From: Rostratula benghalensis
Taxonomy: Eukaryota; Chordata; Aves; Charadriiformes; Rostratulidae
Direction of reading: 5' to 3'
Length of the DNA stretch: 64,000 nucleotides
Assembly: GCA_013399305.1 (NCBI GenBank)
Contig: VXAI01000049.1
Location: 3,303,450-3,367,449, forward strand
The translations under genes were made by a program, and so were the position numbers. Within the stretch, counting starts at the first letter, position 1. Each line of letters starts with the position of its first letter. Below, piece by piece: positions 1-12,150 of this stretch. The notes under the pieces are model-generated. The model had not been told where the DNA came from. It saw only the letters and a program-made list of their open reading frames with translations, and did not search any database.

Positions 1-1085
1 GTAATGTGTAACGAAATGAAAATGCTCATTTTCTACAAGAAAAAAACCCCCAACTTTGAAAGTTGGTAAAGGAGATATTTCATGCATGATAAGATTAATT
101 CTGTGCATATTAAAACATTACCCTTTTTGACTGATGAAAAGAAATACAATTTAAAAAGCTGTTTTATTTACAATGTACAGGTATAGCATTTCTTTTGTAA
201 TTTCTTAAAATATTTCAGATATATACACACACATTCAAATACAACCTATAAAGAAACATAAATATTTTGTCAATAGACTCACAGCTCAATAATATTCTGG
301 GATACTCAAACATGCTTCTTTCTGCACAGGTATGAAAAAGTACTGTACTGGTTATCTCTGAAAAAATCATTATATAGTATTTCTGTTGGATTCAAATTCA
401 GATTTGATTTCATTTTTATTAGCTTCTCTAGAAGTGATAAGTACTTAGGAGTTAATCCATATTCACTTTTTTCTAGTAAGCTGTCTAGTACTTCCAGGAA
501 TAAAAACGTTGACCCATTTGGAACAAATCAAGAAACTTATAATAATCTGATTCAAGCCTGTTTATACAAAGATGTTGCTTGAAAGTCAGAAAACTACATA
601 GTATTTTACATTTTCCTTACACTAGAACTTAACTGCACTTTCTAAAAGAGGTGAAGGACAATAAAATGCAGAAAGGAAATACTCAGTAATCAATACACAT
701 ATTTAATATTTAATACCACTTTCATCATAAGGCATCAGACTAGATCACTCTGCAAAGTTCTGGAAAACATTTTGCCAAGAAAATGCACTACACAATCCAG
801 ACAAAGGCATAGATTTGTGAAAAGTATTCATGGAAATGAAAATGAGAAGTCAAGTTGTGACTTCTGAAGTAATTTCTGTTGTTCTCAGAGGACCATTATC
901 AGTATGACAAGAGATGAATCACAGGAAAAGCATTTGGTAGTTTGCTGCAACAGACTAAATCAGAATAGAACAAAAATTAGCTTTACAAATCTTCCCACCC
1001 TTGAAAGGTACAAAAATACAGAGGCTTGCTAGAGAGGAATGCCAAATGCCTGATTTCTTAAGAAACCTCAGATCAACAGACAATA

Positions 1086-1168
1086 GTAATTATTAAGCTA
1101 TTAGTAATATTATAATGGTTATATAGTTAACTATTATAATAGTAATATTAAACTATTACTGAGTAATA
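1086..1168. repeat. AT-rich imperfect palindromic cluster
   Basis: Repeated AGTAATA/TATTACT blocks arranged in both orientations (e.g. TTAGTAATATTATAATGGTT and TAACTATTATAATAGTAATA) could fold into AT-only hairpins. Confidence 0.6.
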
Positions 1169-4100
1169 GAAGAGATTACAAAAATTTAGTCAGGCTTTTA
1201 GTGTCACATTTTTTTACTTCTGTTTTTTTTTCCAAAAGTGTTATATAATAAGTATTTACATTGTACCTTTGCTAAAGGAATTAGTACCTTCAGGTTATTT
1301 GATTTTTCTGTAAGCTTTTATTACTGCAAATATTTGACATCAGGTAAAGATGAAATAACAAAGTTTTATTTTGTGGCTAAAGCAATGGACAGGGACTTTT
1401 TAAGATCCTGATTACCATTTCAAAGCTTTGACTAAGCTTTATTTGTGTCAGGACAGCCAGCAATGCCGACATCCTAATCCCATGCCCATGAGACTTCAAA
1501 ATTTACTGTTTGAGAAGACGGTGCAATGATGCTACCTTTCTAAACATACTTCCCAGAGGACTATCCTTAATAGACAGCCTGGCTCACAGCTTCTCTCTTT
1601 GGGAGCAAGTGACAAGCAACATAAAACTGAAAACTGAGATACACACTCACTTTGATTTACTGTAAATCAAAGAAACCAAAATAAAATTGAGTTCCAGCAC
1701 CACAGCCTTCTCACTGACACTCCTCTTTTTGGCAAAGTCCTCAGGAACCTTTGTAGTCACAAAGGCAGGTTCTTGTCTGGATCATCAAAGTCCTGCAGTA
1801 AGACTTCTCAAGTTTGAGCAGGTGTCATACTGAAATAGCGAGAAGAACCACCATAAGTGGTCTTGCTCTTTTATGGAATATGTTCTTCTGTGTCGTGATC
1901 CTTTCTGACTTGGACAGACCTCCTCCTCATGCGACTAACCACAACAGCCTGTAGCTATAATCATTATGAATCCCTTCAAAAGCATAATTTCCTTGCTTTA
2001 TAGGAACTGATAAATTAACAGTTTTATTAGCACTGTTTCCACCATTTGGCTGCTACTGATACTAACGATGGAGCTGTTATACACCAAAGTCCCAATGAAC
2101 AGAAGCATGATGTTGCTTACATGTAATTCTTACACACTTGACTAAAGATATACTCTACCTTTTAAGAATTACGCCTGAATACAGTCAAATAAACTTATCT
2201 CATTAACTTTTCAGGTTATGAATGTATCAGTCAGGAATATCAGTCAAGGAATTTCTGAATAAGCAGTTGGTGTGTGATTATCTCATGAACAGCCAGCTAT
2301 TAGGGAATCTAGAATGATACCCAAACTACAAAGGAAATCCAGGAATGGTTATTATTCTATATTCCAAAAACAAATGGAGCAGAGTGATGTGCAACCCAGT
2401 GGTGACCCTGACAGCCTCTCACAAAGTACAGACACAACGGCTGAGCCAAACAGAATTATGTATAGATGCAAATAAGCAGGCCAATTACCTTGGGTATTCT
2501 GCTTTCTCCACACTGTCATGTGACCTATGATCATTATTAGTGTTATATTGATGTCACAGTACTATAAATATTACCAAGACGAACATGTATTAAAAGTAAA
2601 TTACTATATTTATATCATTTTTAATTATTACTAAAAAAACCCAACCCAAAACCAAACAAAAGCAAAACCCCTGGGCTAACCTTCACTATTTAAAATATCA
2701 ACTGCACTAGATCATATTGGAATACATGGTGTACTGTGGCCCCACAGTATCTTGGGTGCTATTTTACTTAGATCAACGACCAAATAAAACCCCAACAACC
2801 TAAATTAATTTAAAAATGTGAAATTTATAGTGCTGGCCTTTCTCCTTCTTCCTTCCCCTATTCCTTCTCTACACAACCAATGAAGACATAAGGATCACTT
2901 TTTTGGTACTAGGGAAAGCTACCAAACTGGTTCCCCAGTTGTTAGGCAATCCTCATCTTCTCTCTAAAACTGCTCAATCTGAACAACAAAATTCTCATCT
3001 AGTATAAAGCATTCCAGCCTAAAGAGTAGTTCTACAAGAAGGCACATTTACTTCTTAGAAGCAACAAAAACCCCTCTTCTCTGCATGAATGTTCTTCTCT
3101 CTACTTAGAGGGAAGAGAAAAAAATAAATCATCGTTTGATTCTTCTCTTTCCCATCGGGGAAGCAAAGCACACTCAGTGAAGGTTATTTTTCACCTTCTC
3201 TTTTGATTTACCACACAATTAATCAAACTGTGAAGTCTGATGTGAGTTCTGGGTTCCTTATGGACTTATTATTAAAATAGAACTAAAACATTTAATAGAC
3301 TTACCATATGAATTTTTTTTTACAATTCTTCAATTCCATATACTATGCCTAATAAAACACGAGACAAATCTCTGACCTCATTACAAATTCACTGAAGTGA
3401 ACTCAATGGAAAAACTGGTGAAAGACAACAGGCAAATTTTCATTTCATTCAGGAGGAAAAGATACATCTACTTTTCTGTATTCCTGTTATAAAATATGTT
3501 CTTACTACACCTCCATTTCTTTTCAATTTTAAGTACTTTTAATCTTCAGTGCTTCAAACAGATTTTGTCAAGTGACTTTTTAAGGCTTTTTTTCTTTCCA
3601 AATGCCATTTTTGGGGGACCAGATTCCTATAAATGAAACCCATATAAATTAAATTTGCAGTAAAAGTATGGTTGGATCTGTCACCAACCAGTAAAAAGTT
3701 AAATATGTTGTAATATGTCTCCTTAAATCCTTCATTTGCAATCAGCAGTACACAGTAAGGGGAATCTGAAGAGCGAGGGGATACTGTATATACTTGCAGG
3801 AGACAGGCAAAGGAACACGTGAATCTGAACACCAGTTACTTGCAGTTTACCTTGCACTTCTTTGGGAGGATTAACAAAGCAACGACCAAACCTTTTGTAA
3901 GCAAAGATGGGCACTAGGCAATTCTTAGCCATTTGGGCTCACTGCACTTGTAACCCTACAAACTTCCCTACAGTTGTTGGATGAAATCTACCCCCCTAAA
4001 CTATTTTTTTCCTGTTTTTTTTAACTTGCTTATTTTACAAGCAAAAGACTGGTCACTACTGTGCTTCTTGCTGCTCTTGTGATCTTCATCATTTCCTTCA

Positions 4101-6182
4101 TCATTCAGTTCTGACTTCTTATCTAATAAATCATTTTGATACACGTCTGAACTGTGCTATTGATCAGTAGATAGCAGTGAAACCATAAAAGAACCCTGTT
4201 CATTCACACACTAAGCCATCTAATTGTCTGCAAGATTCCTGCTATATAGCCTATGCCAAGCATGGAGAACCTAGAAGCTTTCTTAGGCGGCCTAAGCAGC
4301 CAGAAGAAAACCGGTTCAGAGGACCAATTAGTAGCTGACAAGTCCTACTGAATCACTGGTATGTTTTAGTGTATTAATAGACCTCGCTTTGTAGACACAC
4401 TTCTAGAAATATGATCCAAATGTTAAAAAAGCTGCAACTACAATACTGATTTTGACAAGATATGGTACTGTTCTCAGTTGACAGATGCTACTGATATCAG
4501 GCTCAAAACTTTTCATGTAACTTGAGTAATCTCACTCCAGCATGACTAAATAATTCAAAAAGTAACATAGCAGTGAAAGCACAACTCTACAACTTGTGAA
4601 ACCATCCATGAATAGTCTTGGAAAAATTATTTATCAGCTTTGCTCTCTGTAAAATGAAGATGACGGTTATTTCCTTCTATGTGCACTCAAAAAAAGAGAA
4701 GTAAAGGCCCTTGTGCACTTAGGCCAAGCCAACCAACCAAAAGAACTAACAAGCCACCAGAGCTGTTTTATAATCATAAAACCTTTCCTTGTAACAACAT
4801 CCAATAAACTTCTCTTAGCTACAAAAGAAGGTATTTGTGAACCTCTCCTCATTTTCTCTAGAAAACTGTATTGTTCAGAAATCTTTCCTAATACCACAGC
4901 CCATATGGCTAAAAAAACCTGACATGAACTCTGAACTCTCAGGTGCACAATTCTCATTGGATGGGAGTATACCTGAAACAGAGCTGCATATTGCAGTTTA
5001 TCAAAAACAAGCATTGGTTTCTAGATTTTATTTTAAATTGTGTTATATTAAAGTAAAACAAAAGGGGGGTTTGGGGGGAAGACCATCACAGTATTTATGG
5101 AACATAGATTTGATTACAACATAATGCAGTCATATCCATAAAATGTTAAGACAAACTCATGATTCATAGAACAAGGAGTCTTTCTGTCTTGGTACAAAAC
5201 TGATTAAAAAAAATATCTAAATCTATTCGGACAGAATATAGAACGCTTACATAAATGCTAACAGATACTGTAAAAGGTTTTTCATTTAATAAAATTATCT
5301 GCATGACTAAATTTCATCCATATTTCACAAATACTTCCAGTTCTCCCAGGCATAGTATTTTTAACTAGGGATACACTTGCAATATTTTGAGATAACTTCT
5401 TTAACAACACTTTTTTTCTTCAGATTAACAACCCTTTATAATAAAGATCATAATTAAATTTAAAACCTTTTAAGAAACTGCGTAAACTTGCTTCCCCAAG
5501 ACTTTCATATAACCCTGACAAGGCTTCTCTCACATGTTCAGGCTTCTGTACTTTTCACTGCTGATGAAACTAAGGCCATCCACTGCAGAAAACTTGGATT
5601 CGGACCACAAGTAGGGATTGGTATAATAATTCATGCAGTCAGCTACTTGAATTTCATACATCATTTGTACAAATCTCACCTAACCTGTCCTCATTGTGAA
5701 CTGCGTACAGGATTTTCTGGACATTTCCAGTGACTTTTAGCATAAAACATGCATACCTGGAGCAATCAAAGAACAAACCTGACTCTGACCATGCCTTCAG
5801 GTATGGTTGTAATTAAACAGAAAGAGCAGCAGCAGAATATTAATTACACATAATAATGGCATCAATGCACTTAAGGTCTGAACCAGTTTGTTGGGGGTTT
5901 TGAGGTTTTTTGGTATCAAATCAGTGCAGAATGATGGGTTAAACGAAGAGATGGATGTTAGAGGAAACCAGTTATGATCTCAAAATAAATTAGATGGCAA
6001 TAAAATTTATCTGTAAGTGTTAAAAATAAAGGTGTAGTACAACATGTAAATATAGCACAAAAGAAAACTTTACTCTAGTAACATTTATCAGATACTATGT
6101 GTTCTACAAATGACTCAATTACATCATAAATTTAGTTATGTAAGCAAAATTACAAATCCTGCTGTAGTGCTTTAGGAAATAC

Positions 6183-6199
6183 TTTTTTTTTTTTTTTTT
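6183..6199 (+). repeat. T17 homopolymer
   Basis: Seventeen consecutive T, followed by GAGAAAGATC. Not clearly the tail of any recognised element. Confidence 0.9.
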
Positions 6200-9100
6200 G
6201 AGAAAGATCACCTACAACACCAAAGCTTACTCTCCTAAATGAAACTCAAACCAGCTAAACTTAAATGTGTTAATGAATTATATAACATGTTTTGACAATT
6301 CAAAATTCTGCACCTGTATTTGTATAAATTTTGGGGGTACAGTTCCACATTGGCATATCATTCCTTTGACGCAAGGCTTGGATTGAGACATTTTATGGCA
6401 AGGACCATTTCCTTCAAGTCTAGATTATATTCAAATCAAATAACATTTTGCAGGAGGAGTGAAGAAAACATAAATGAATTTATTTTTGTAGAAACAGATG
6501 GAGAAAATGCAGAACATTGTTATATTTCACGAAACTGCTGTCTATGTAAGAAACAAAGCACCATTTATTATGTATTCATTTTGTCCATCTGCTAAGTTTA
6601 TTATTAAAACAATGAATTCAGTTCATTTCCTTCCCTCCCCAGCAAAGCAGTGCAATTATGGTTTTAGAACACAGCTACTGATACAACTTTCTCCTATTAT
6701 AGTTTTTATTCCAAGCATTTTCTCATTCAATAGCTCTGAAGGCTTTCTTCCCTTCTCTGTTATTTTTGTCTTGTAGTCTTACCAAGTCTTACCATATTTT
6801 CAAACTCACTTCTCCCATATGCACCCAAACGCTTGCTTATTTATTTATTTGCTACACAATTGCTTCTGGTCTTTCTCTAAATTCCATTTTCCTCTTTTGT
6901 ACTACGGCTTCAAGAAGCTCTTACTACAAAATTTAGTGCCTGTTCATTGCTACAAAGGATTCACAACTTAGAGGAAGAACCTTTTCAACCACTCCAACAC
7001 AAATTAAAAGCATACATTGACACAATCTAGAATAACTCAAGATATTTTGATTATGTTCTGTTCTCAACAACATACGTGTAATTTCTAAAAATATGCTTTG
7101 CCTACCATTAGTCAAGTGCTCAGAATACTTATCAGGATTCTCCTAATTTGAATCTACTTGGAAATAGTAGTTTAGAAATCAGTAAATTGCCATCTAAGGT
7201 CAGTGGTAGATTCATCTGCCAATCTCAGTAGAAACAAGATTCGGCACTTAGAGAGAGGAGATCGTTTTGGCAGTGTATTGTAAACGGATGTTTCAATGAA
7301 ACAGGCAATACAGAAGACGGTGAGGCACAGTCCGGTCATTCTAACATTTCTAACACAGCAGTGGCATCATGTAAGTTTGAGGGGCAGCTTTCAAGAGTCT
7401 TCTTCAAAAACATGACACTATTGGACTTTACAAGGCTAGTAATGCTATAATTAGGAAAAGTTGTAGACTAAAGGTATATGCAAGAAAATACAGCCAGAAT
7501 ATCTAACAAACCAAAAATCACACCTGGAGCAACATGAATTAAAAAAGCCATGACAGGACTGAGCTAGAAAACTGACTCAAACCCACACAGCTTTCTCAAC
7601 CACTGGGTTAACCTTTATTGGTTTTATATTTTCATGAATATAAACTAAATCTTGTCCATTAATCTAAAGCATTCACAGTCAAGCTTACTTTAACATTCGA
7701 CAAAAGCAACTTTAAAACACAAACATATTCTCCCACTGAAAATGCCTTTCATCTGCAGTGTAGCTGTGTACAAATTCTGGAGAAATTATACATATATAGA
7801 AATCTGCTTAAGGAAACAGATAACTGTATTAGGAACTGCTTGTTTAGATACAATCTTTTTATCAAAAAGAATAAACATTTTTCTGCATATTACACGCACA
7901 AGGCTTTGTGTTTAAAATAACCATTTATCATTGGAATTTATAGTTCTATTAAGTACCATAATTATATTAAATATTTTTCCTGGACTCCATGCTTGGAAAA
8001 ATATTTCTCAAAGACTTAAGGTTTATGTCCTATTTTTCAGTAATTACACATATTAGAAGTAAAATATTGCATAAAAACCTCTTAAGAGTGTGTATGTTTT
8101 GACATTTTTAATGGAGTTGGTGTTGTAAGTCAGGCTTGCTTTCTTCTCTTATCCTGGTTTGTATGCAGTTTGTGTTTAAAATACAGATTTGGATTTCCAG
8201 GGTGCAATACCACTCGGGGCAATTTTTTCCAACTGTATTTTTGGCCACATTAGAATATTTAACTGGACAGAAAACAAAACCTTCATGACTACTAAAACCA
8301 CAACAAGGCCTATGTTTCTTCCCCCTCCCTTTCCTTCTTTTATCTTTTTAAGGAAACGTGTATTCTCCTGAAAAATATAACATTTTAGCGAGGTTAATGT
8401 CAATTGTGCAACATGCTAAGTCAGTAAGTCAAGATCTTTTATTCTTAATGCCTTTTACTTTACTAAGGATTTGTCTAGCATGGAACAGCCAGCACTGTGA
8501 ATTATTGTATGCCTTGACAGCACACAAACCACCTTGTACCAACCCCACATATGCTCTCCTAGCACACCCAAGAATGTTTACCTGTAAGATTCCTGGCTGA
8601 AAACTGAAAGTATGTGGTAAAGAGAGCTGGCAGAGTAATCAGGACATTGCACTTCACATTCTAGTTTAGTGCCCTCAAAATTATCTGTGCTGACAAGCTC
8701 CAGGGTTCCGAATAATTTTCATGATCAGGGATGACCCAAATAGAGTTTAGAACAAATACTGTGGGAAATTGAATCTGATCACTTTGGAGGTATAATCTGA
8801 AACTGCCTTAGACCTATTTGAAGTATTCTTGCTGACCATAGTAGCAGAGATATTCTAGGAAGCAAGACCTCTTTTCTAAAAAACTAGACCCCTTTGTCCA
8901 ATTATCTGATCTTCCTCACGATATCACTGTCATGGAGGTAAGAGGATGCAGAAAATAAACAATAATGAATTATGCATGTCTCCTCTACAACATGGAAACC
9001 CTAAGGCTCAGGCATAATAGTTAAAGCAAGGAGCAGGATTTACTCTCTAACACTTCAAGTATAAGGAGCTAGAATACTACATATGTGCAATTTACATCTA

Positions 9101-9380
9101 ATTTGACTACTGCTGGGTTAGAATGAAAACATTTTATTGGATTCCCAAGCTCTCTCTAATAACATACTTAAAATTATTTTAAATTATCTTTAAAACGTAA
9201 TTCTAATAAAAGCTAAAGATAGAATAGTGACCCTAACATTATCCTAATGTGGCTTTACACAGAGCATTAAGAGTTACACAGAACTTGCATCACTATCAGT
9301 GATCAATATCAAGTCAAAACAGAGGCAACCTAGTCCCACCTACCATTTTTTAATTCCCTTTTTATTACTGCAGTAGTATT

Positions 9381-9408
9381 ACTCCACATAGAATACTCCA
9401 CATAGAAT
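9381..9408 (+). repeat. Tandem duplication of a 14-bp unit
   Basis: ACTCCACATAGAAT occurs twice head to tail without mismatch. Confidence 0.85.
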
Positions 9409-10327
9409 AGCAGGAATAACTAAACCACATACACCTCAGCGTCAATGAAACGAAGAATGTATTTCAAAGCTACTAATATAAGGTAGTTAATAAGATGGTT
9501 TCTGGTATTCAAATTCTTAGGCCTTACTCACATTATAATATCTCATCTTGATCTGTGTGATGATCATTTACCACAGATATAGGACAGCAACATCATCACA
9601 ACACTATTTTTGGTAGTACAAGTGTAGAGCAAGCAGCTTTTGTCAGCACAGTTATGTCAGGCACAAATCATACCTCAGATGCCTTAGCTGTGTTTGTAGA
9701 GGCTTCTTCTGGACACCAAGCCAGACCATTCAGCTTCTCAGTAATGCTGCTTTGTCATTCACCTGACATTAAAAGCTTCATCTTTGACAATTCAGACTTC
9801 AGCTTTACTGCCAGGCATTAAATATGCTATTCCATTAATTCCCTGTGCAAATTCTCCAACAATAAAGGCCATAAATGAAAAGGTAGTTGCAAAGAAGCGA
9901 TTGGAAGGTCTAGTTCCACCAAAGAAATCCCAACAAAAACAACTCACAAAAAGCCAATACAAAACAAACACACTAAAAGCACTTTATCCTCTCTCTATAG
10001 TGTGTTCCATGTGGCTAACAGTAAGAATGCCAGTCTTCATAAACCAAGGAAAGAACTCAACAGAATTCAAGTATACTGTTACAAATACTTCACATTAAAT
10101 AATTTTCAGCAGTAGTTCCAATTAATATATGCTAGCCACAAAGTTTTCTAATTGTAATCAACATGCACACTACATCAATTCAGCTCAGATGCATTCTTTG
10201 TTTAGCTTTCTAGCTGTTCTGACAGAATGCCTTCAAAAAAAAAGAACTTGAATAGGGCAATTATAAATTGTGCTAAATGCCCTTTTCTTCAGTACTTACA
10301 TCTCTATCTAATCTATACAGTTATCAC

Positions 10328-10383
10328 TACAGATGTAAGAGTTGCAGTGATCACATTAAACTACAAAAATAATATTCACAAAA
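10328..10383 (+). repeat. 56-bp direct repeat, copy 1
   Basis: TACAGATGTAAGAGTTGCAG followed by tgatcacattaaactac and an A/T-rich end ending in cacaaaa. The same 56 bases recur at 12,403-12,458 with a single T/C difference. Flanks on either side do not match. Confidence 0.9.
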
Positions 10384-11317
10384 GCAAGAAATTCCACAAT
10401 TAAGGTTGATGCTTTCAATTCATTCTATCTACCCTAGATACTACACTTTCCAGAACTTGTCAAATTACCCACTGTCTGAAGACTCAAACTGCATCACAGG
10501 ATTCAATAGAGACTGAGAATAATCTCAGTTTGAAGCCCTTACTCTTTGAACTGTACTTGAAATTATATCAATCAGTAGTTGCTCACATGACACTAAGATT
10601 TGCTATTCAGTGAATTGTTTTCTGTTCACAGGATTCAAAACAGCCTTCTGCACAAACAACAGTTTTAAATTCTGATTTCTTACAGACGTTAGTTATGACT
10701 CCATGCCTACATCCCATGGCAAAACAGGATGCCCACAACTTATTTTTATTTTGCAAAATAAAAATATCCTTTGTCAAACCTGCTGCAAAACAAGCTTGCC
10801 TGAAGCCAAAAGATTCACATTCTAATGTAATTTGGGATTACAGTGCCTAAACCTTTTCTCTTTAGTGAAGACCAAACAGAATTTCCCGATATTTTTGCTG
10901 AGCCATAGAGGAAAATAATTTCTACAACAGCATTCCCAAGTCATGGGAATTCACCTTTATTGTATTAAGATATGCCACAATTTAAAACTTTCTGATAAAT
11001 TAATAAAGAGTAACTGGTTTTACTGTCACATAGGATGTTTGCACCATGTTCATGCTGGGCAGATGTTAGCCATTCTCAGTACACAATTCAGATGAAGTGG
11101 GACTACTCATCACTCTTCAGGAATCAAGAACTGTAATAACAGATGCAAAAAAACTGTACAAGTTAAAGGCCACTCTAAACAAAAGGATTAGTGAAAGCAT
11201 TCAAAACATTTTCTGCCTTCCATAAAAATAATTTTCCCCAGTATAGAGACAATACTTGGTAGAATATATTTATGGTGATGCAGTATATTCATACTGTGAC
11301 TATTAGAGTGGGTTTAA

Positions 11318-11608
11318 GGAGGCTGGAGCTGGACTTTTTTCAGCCATTCCCAGTGACAGGACAAGGGGCAAAGGGCACAAGCTGGAACATAGGAAGTTCC
11401 ATTCAAACACGAGAAAACAGTTCTTAACGGTGAGGGTGACAGAGCCCTGGAACAGGCTGCCCAGGGAGGTCACCCTTCTCTGGAGACCTTGAAGACCCGC
11501 CTGGAGGCCGTCCTGAATAATGTGCTCTGGGCAATCCTTCTTTAGCCGGGGGGATGGATTAGGTGATCTCTAGAGGTCCCTTCCAACTCTGACAATTCTG
11601 TGATTCCA
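11318..11608 (+). mobile_element. CR1 LINE, 5'-truncated 3' end, plus orientation
   Basis: The sequence from GAGGCTGGAGCTGGACTTTT through CAGTGACAGGACAAGGGGCA, GCCCTGGAACAGGCTGCCCA and GTCCCTTCCAACTCTGACAA to TTCTGTGATTCC is the familiar avian CR1 3' region and its terminal short-repeat end (ATTCTGTG-like). About 290 bp survive. Frames are broken. It faces the next CR1 tail-to-tail. Confidence 0.9.
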
Positions 11609-11740
11609 GGCATTTGGAGGTGAAGGGATATACATTTTAATTTATTGTACAGAAAATATGCAGAATTTATAGATTATAGTTCTCTCAGTGAGAGTGAGAC
11701 AGCAGTGAGACAGACAGAAAGTTTTATCCTAACTTTTTAC

Positions 11741-12150
11741 AGAATCACAGAATTATATGGGGTTGAGAGGGGCCTCTGGAGATCTAGTCCAACCCTCCTG
11801 CCAGAGCAGGTCCTCCTAGAACAGGTTGCACAGGAACATGTCCAGGCAGGGTTTGAATATCTCCAGAGGTGCAGACTCCACCACCTCTCTGGGCAGCCTC
11901 TTCCAGGGCTCTGCCATGCTCAAAGGGAAGAAGTTTCTCCTCATGTATAGATGGAACTTCTATGTTCAAGTTTGTGCCCATTACCTCTCGTCCTCTCACT
12001 GGGCACCACTGAAAAAAGACTGGCCCCATCCTCCTGGCACCCACCATTTAAGTATTTATAGGCCTTGATCAGATTTTCTCCCCCCCAGTCTTCTCCAGAC
12101 TAAAAAGACCCAAGTCCCTCAGCCTTTCCTATATAAGTGAAGGAGATCTT
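11741..12150 (-). mobile_element. CR1 LINE, 5'-truncated 3' end, minus orientation
   Basis: The plus strand reads ACAGAATCACAGAATTATAT, then TCTAGTCCAACCCTCCTGCC, GGGCAGCCTCTTCCAGGGCT and CCTCAGCCTTTCCTATATAA, which is the reverse complement of a CR1 3' end with the last part of the second ORF. About 410 bp. No intact frame. The right border is fuzzy (12,140-12,165). Confidence 0.9.

Larger units (their letters stand above)
1..11317. other. AT-rich non-coding stretch, no gene supported
   Basis: No exon or RNA gene recognised. Open frames up to 115 codons (4,667-5,014, minus) and smaller peptide-like fragments on the minus strand near 1.8-2.1, 3.8-3.9, 5.5-5.7 and 9.75-9.95 kb contain stops or lack splice signals and match nothing I know. 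Contents otherwise are the small repeats listed separately. If the CpG island at 15.5 kb fires leftward, this could be its intron. Confidence 0.6.

Noticed and set aside
1830..2160. Minus-strand fragments that look protein-like (for example NLSVPIKQGNYAFEGIHND and RRRSVQVRKDHDTEEHIP)
   Set aside because: They lie in different frames with stops between and I cannot name a parent gene; a decayed retrocopy is possible but unsupported.
4667..5014. 115-codon minus-strand frame with an internal TTTCAG
   Set aside because: No matching donor partner or known protein; overlapped by two plus-strand open frames.
5500..5740. Minus-strand peptide-like stretch (contains MMYEIQVADCMNYYTNPYLW)
   Set aside because: Upstream junction has no proper acceptor and the frame ends quickly; I considered a TRAPP-subunit remnant but the motif fit was not convincing.
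9760..9960. Minus-strand stretch of about 50 open codons (contains FFATTFSFMAFIVGEFAQG) followed by TGA and a donor-like GTGAAT
   Set aside because: No acceptor with a good polypyrimidine tract, an in-frame stop before the donor, and no family match; chance cannot be excluded.
11645..12068. Several open frames at the second CR1
   Set aside because: They are translations of the CR1 3' region, not genes.
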